Made by a program: the position numbers and the translations under genes. Below, piece after piece: positions 31,407-32,397 of a stretch of 32,397 nt of DNA. The notes below the pieces were generated by a model. The model saw only the letters and a program-made list of their open reading frames with translations, did not search any database and was not told the origin of the DNA. Within the stretch, counting starts at the first letter, position 1; the number at the start of each line of letters is the position of its first letter. The stretch covers positions 1 to 32,397 of the forward strand of contig JAEVYX010000085.1 of NCBI GenBank assembly GCA_023392515.1, read 5' to 3'. The stretch is from Bacillota bacterium (GTDB lineage: Bacteria > Bacillota > Clostridia > Christensenellales > Aristaeellaceae).

Positions 31407-32397
31407 ATGGCTTATCAAGCATTGTACAGGCAGTGGCGCCCATCCTCCTTTTCCCAAATGGTGGGTCAGGAAGCAGTGGTGCGCACGCTGAAAAACCAAA
31501 TTGTATCCGGACGTATTGCTCATGCATACCTGTTTTGCGGCAGCCGCGGGACAGGCAAAACCAGCGCAGCCAAAATTATGGCACGTGCGGTGAATTGCCT
31601 GTCGCCCAGGGAGGGGGACCCTTGCGGGGAATGCAGCGTATGCCAAAGCTTGCAGGATGATACGAGTCTGGATGTGCTGGAAATTGACGCTGCCAGCAAT
31701 AATGGAGTCGATGAAATTCGTGACTTGCGGGATAAGGTAAAATATCCGCCCCAGGTTGGAAAATACAAAGTCTATATCATCGATGAAGTGCACATGCTTA
31801 CCGGAGCGGCGTTTAATGCGCTGCTAAAAACTTTGGAGGAACCTCCGGCTCATATCGTTTTCATTCTTGCTACCACAGAACCGCAAAAATTGCCGGCTAC
31901 GGTGCTGTCCCGCTGCCAGCGGTTTGACTTCGGGCGTATACCAGCCCACCAGATAGCAGGAAGGCTGAAAGAAGCGGTAGACCGGGCCGGAGCTGCAGCA
32001 GATCCGGAGGCTTTGGCACTTATTGCCCGGGCTGCGGAAGGCGGCATGCGGGATGCTTTGAGCATACTGGATATGTGCTTGGGGTATGGGGGAGAAGTGA
32101 CAGAAGATTTGGTGCGCAGTGTGTTAGGCACTGCGGATAAACTATTTTTGTTTACTTTTGCCGATGCCCTATGCGATGGGAATGCTCAAAAGGCTATGCA
32201 ACTGGTAGACGAACTGATGCGCACCGGCCGGGAACCTCAAGTGTTTTCAAGGGATATGGCCTATCATTTCCGGGCGCTCCTCATGGCGGCTGCTTGCGGT
32301 GAGGAAATTCAGAATCTTTTGGATATCACAAAAGAGGACGCTTCCCGGTATATGGAACAGGCAGCTCGGTTTTCCCAAGGAAAACTACTTCGACTCC
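31407..32397 (+). CDS. dnaX: DNA polymerase III gamma/tau subunit, 5' part
   Basis: The first 330 residues of the clamp-loader subunit, open to the window end. It begins MAYQALYRQWRPSSFSQMVG, the usual DnaX start. Walker A is GSRGTGKTSAAK (about 46-57), a zinc module has Cys at CxxxxxxxxxCxxCxxC (NCLSPREGDPCGECSVC), Walker B is VYIIDEVHML, sensor 1 is ILATTEPQKLP with the arginine finger in LSRCQRF, and EGGMRDALSILD marks sensor 2. The C-terminal tau part is cut off by the window edge. In Firmicutes dnaX is usually followed by a YbaB/EbfC gene and recR, which would lie beyond the edge. GAGG is 9 nt before the ATG. Confidence 0.97.
   Translation, partial: MAYQALYRQWRPSSFSQMVGQEAVVRTLKNQIVSGRIAHAYLFCGSRGTGKTSAAKIMARAVNCLSPREGDPCGECSVCQSLQDDTSLDVLEIDAASNNGVDEIRDLRDKVKYPPQVGKYKVYIIDEVHMLTGAAFNALLKTLEEPPAHIVFILATTEPQKLPATVLSRCQRFDFGRIPAHQIAGRLKEAVDRAGAAADPEALALIARAAEGGMRDALSILDMCLGYGGEVTEDLVRSVLGTADKLFLFTFADALCDGNAQKAMQLVDELMRTGREPQVFSRDMAYHFRALLMAAACGEEIQNLLDITKEDASRYMEQAARFSQGKLLRL

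Noticed and set aside
1..32397. CRISPR arrays, insertion sequences, integrases, prophage genes, tRNA or rRNA genes
   Set aside because: No regularly spaced repeats, transposase or integrase frames, or tRNA/rRNA signatures were seen in a read of both strands.

Overview
The window reads as a chromosomal segment of a low-to-mid GC Bacillota (Clostridia-type) bacterium. Four things point this way: the conserved rbgA-rnhB-yraN / comM-dprA-topA-trmFO-hslV-hslU order; strong AGGAGG-type ribosome binding sites with regular use of GTG and TTG starts; near-consensus sigma-A promoters (TTGnnn-17-TAtaaT); and a short SRP RNA, a THF riboswitch with folT, and a permuted RbgA GTPase. I cannot name the genus. 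There are no rRNA genes, tRNAs, CRISPR arrays, insertion sequences or prophage genes. It is a mostly core, gene-dense region with a few accessory insertions.

Layout. 1-2100: cysK with a strong promoter and a large upstream palindrome, then deoD. 2092-2867 (minus): a two-gene unit of a 46-aa membrane peptide and a DUF4230-like anchored protein. 3110-18685 (plus): a long run of rbgA, rnhB, yraN, a 1366-aa multidomain GT-C glycosyltransferase, comM, dprA, topA, trmFO, a lipoprotein alpha/beta hydrolase, hslV and hslU. 18687-20295: SRP RNA and glyA, each with its own promoter. 20304-23465 (minus): folT-nth behind a THF riboswitch, then obg-yhbY behind its own promoter. 23523-24815: a eukaryote-type NADP isocitrate dehydrogenase. 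24812-26492 (minus): degV and a chromosomal traX homologue. 26644-29748 (plus): a membrane-anchored PDZ protein, a 338-nt gap holding a tiny ORF, and an OmpR/histidine-kinase pair. 29809-31191 (minus): a MATE exporter. 31407-end: the 5' part of dnaX.

How the genes work together. The long plus run groups ribosome maturation (RbgA), RNA/DNA hybrid removal (RnhB), transformation-type DNA processing (ComM, DprA), DNA topology (TopA), tRNA methylation (TrmFO) and proteolysis (HslVU). This is a classic Firmicutes neighbourhood, but the xerC and codY positions of the Bacillus version are absent; a secreted hydrolase sits between trmFO and hslV. Folate chemistry recurs: TrmFO uses methylene-THF, GlyA makes it, and FolT imports folate under THF riboswitch control, with nth as the apparent second gene of that transcript.

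I found no obviously new defence or mobile system. The most notable items are the giant glycosyltransferase fusion, the folT-nth riboswitch operon, the 36-bp palindrome before cysK, the isolated palindrome before dnaX, and the small-protein genes.
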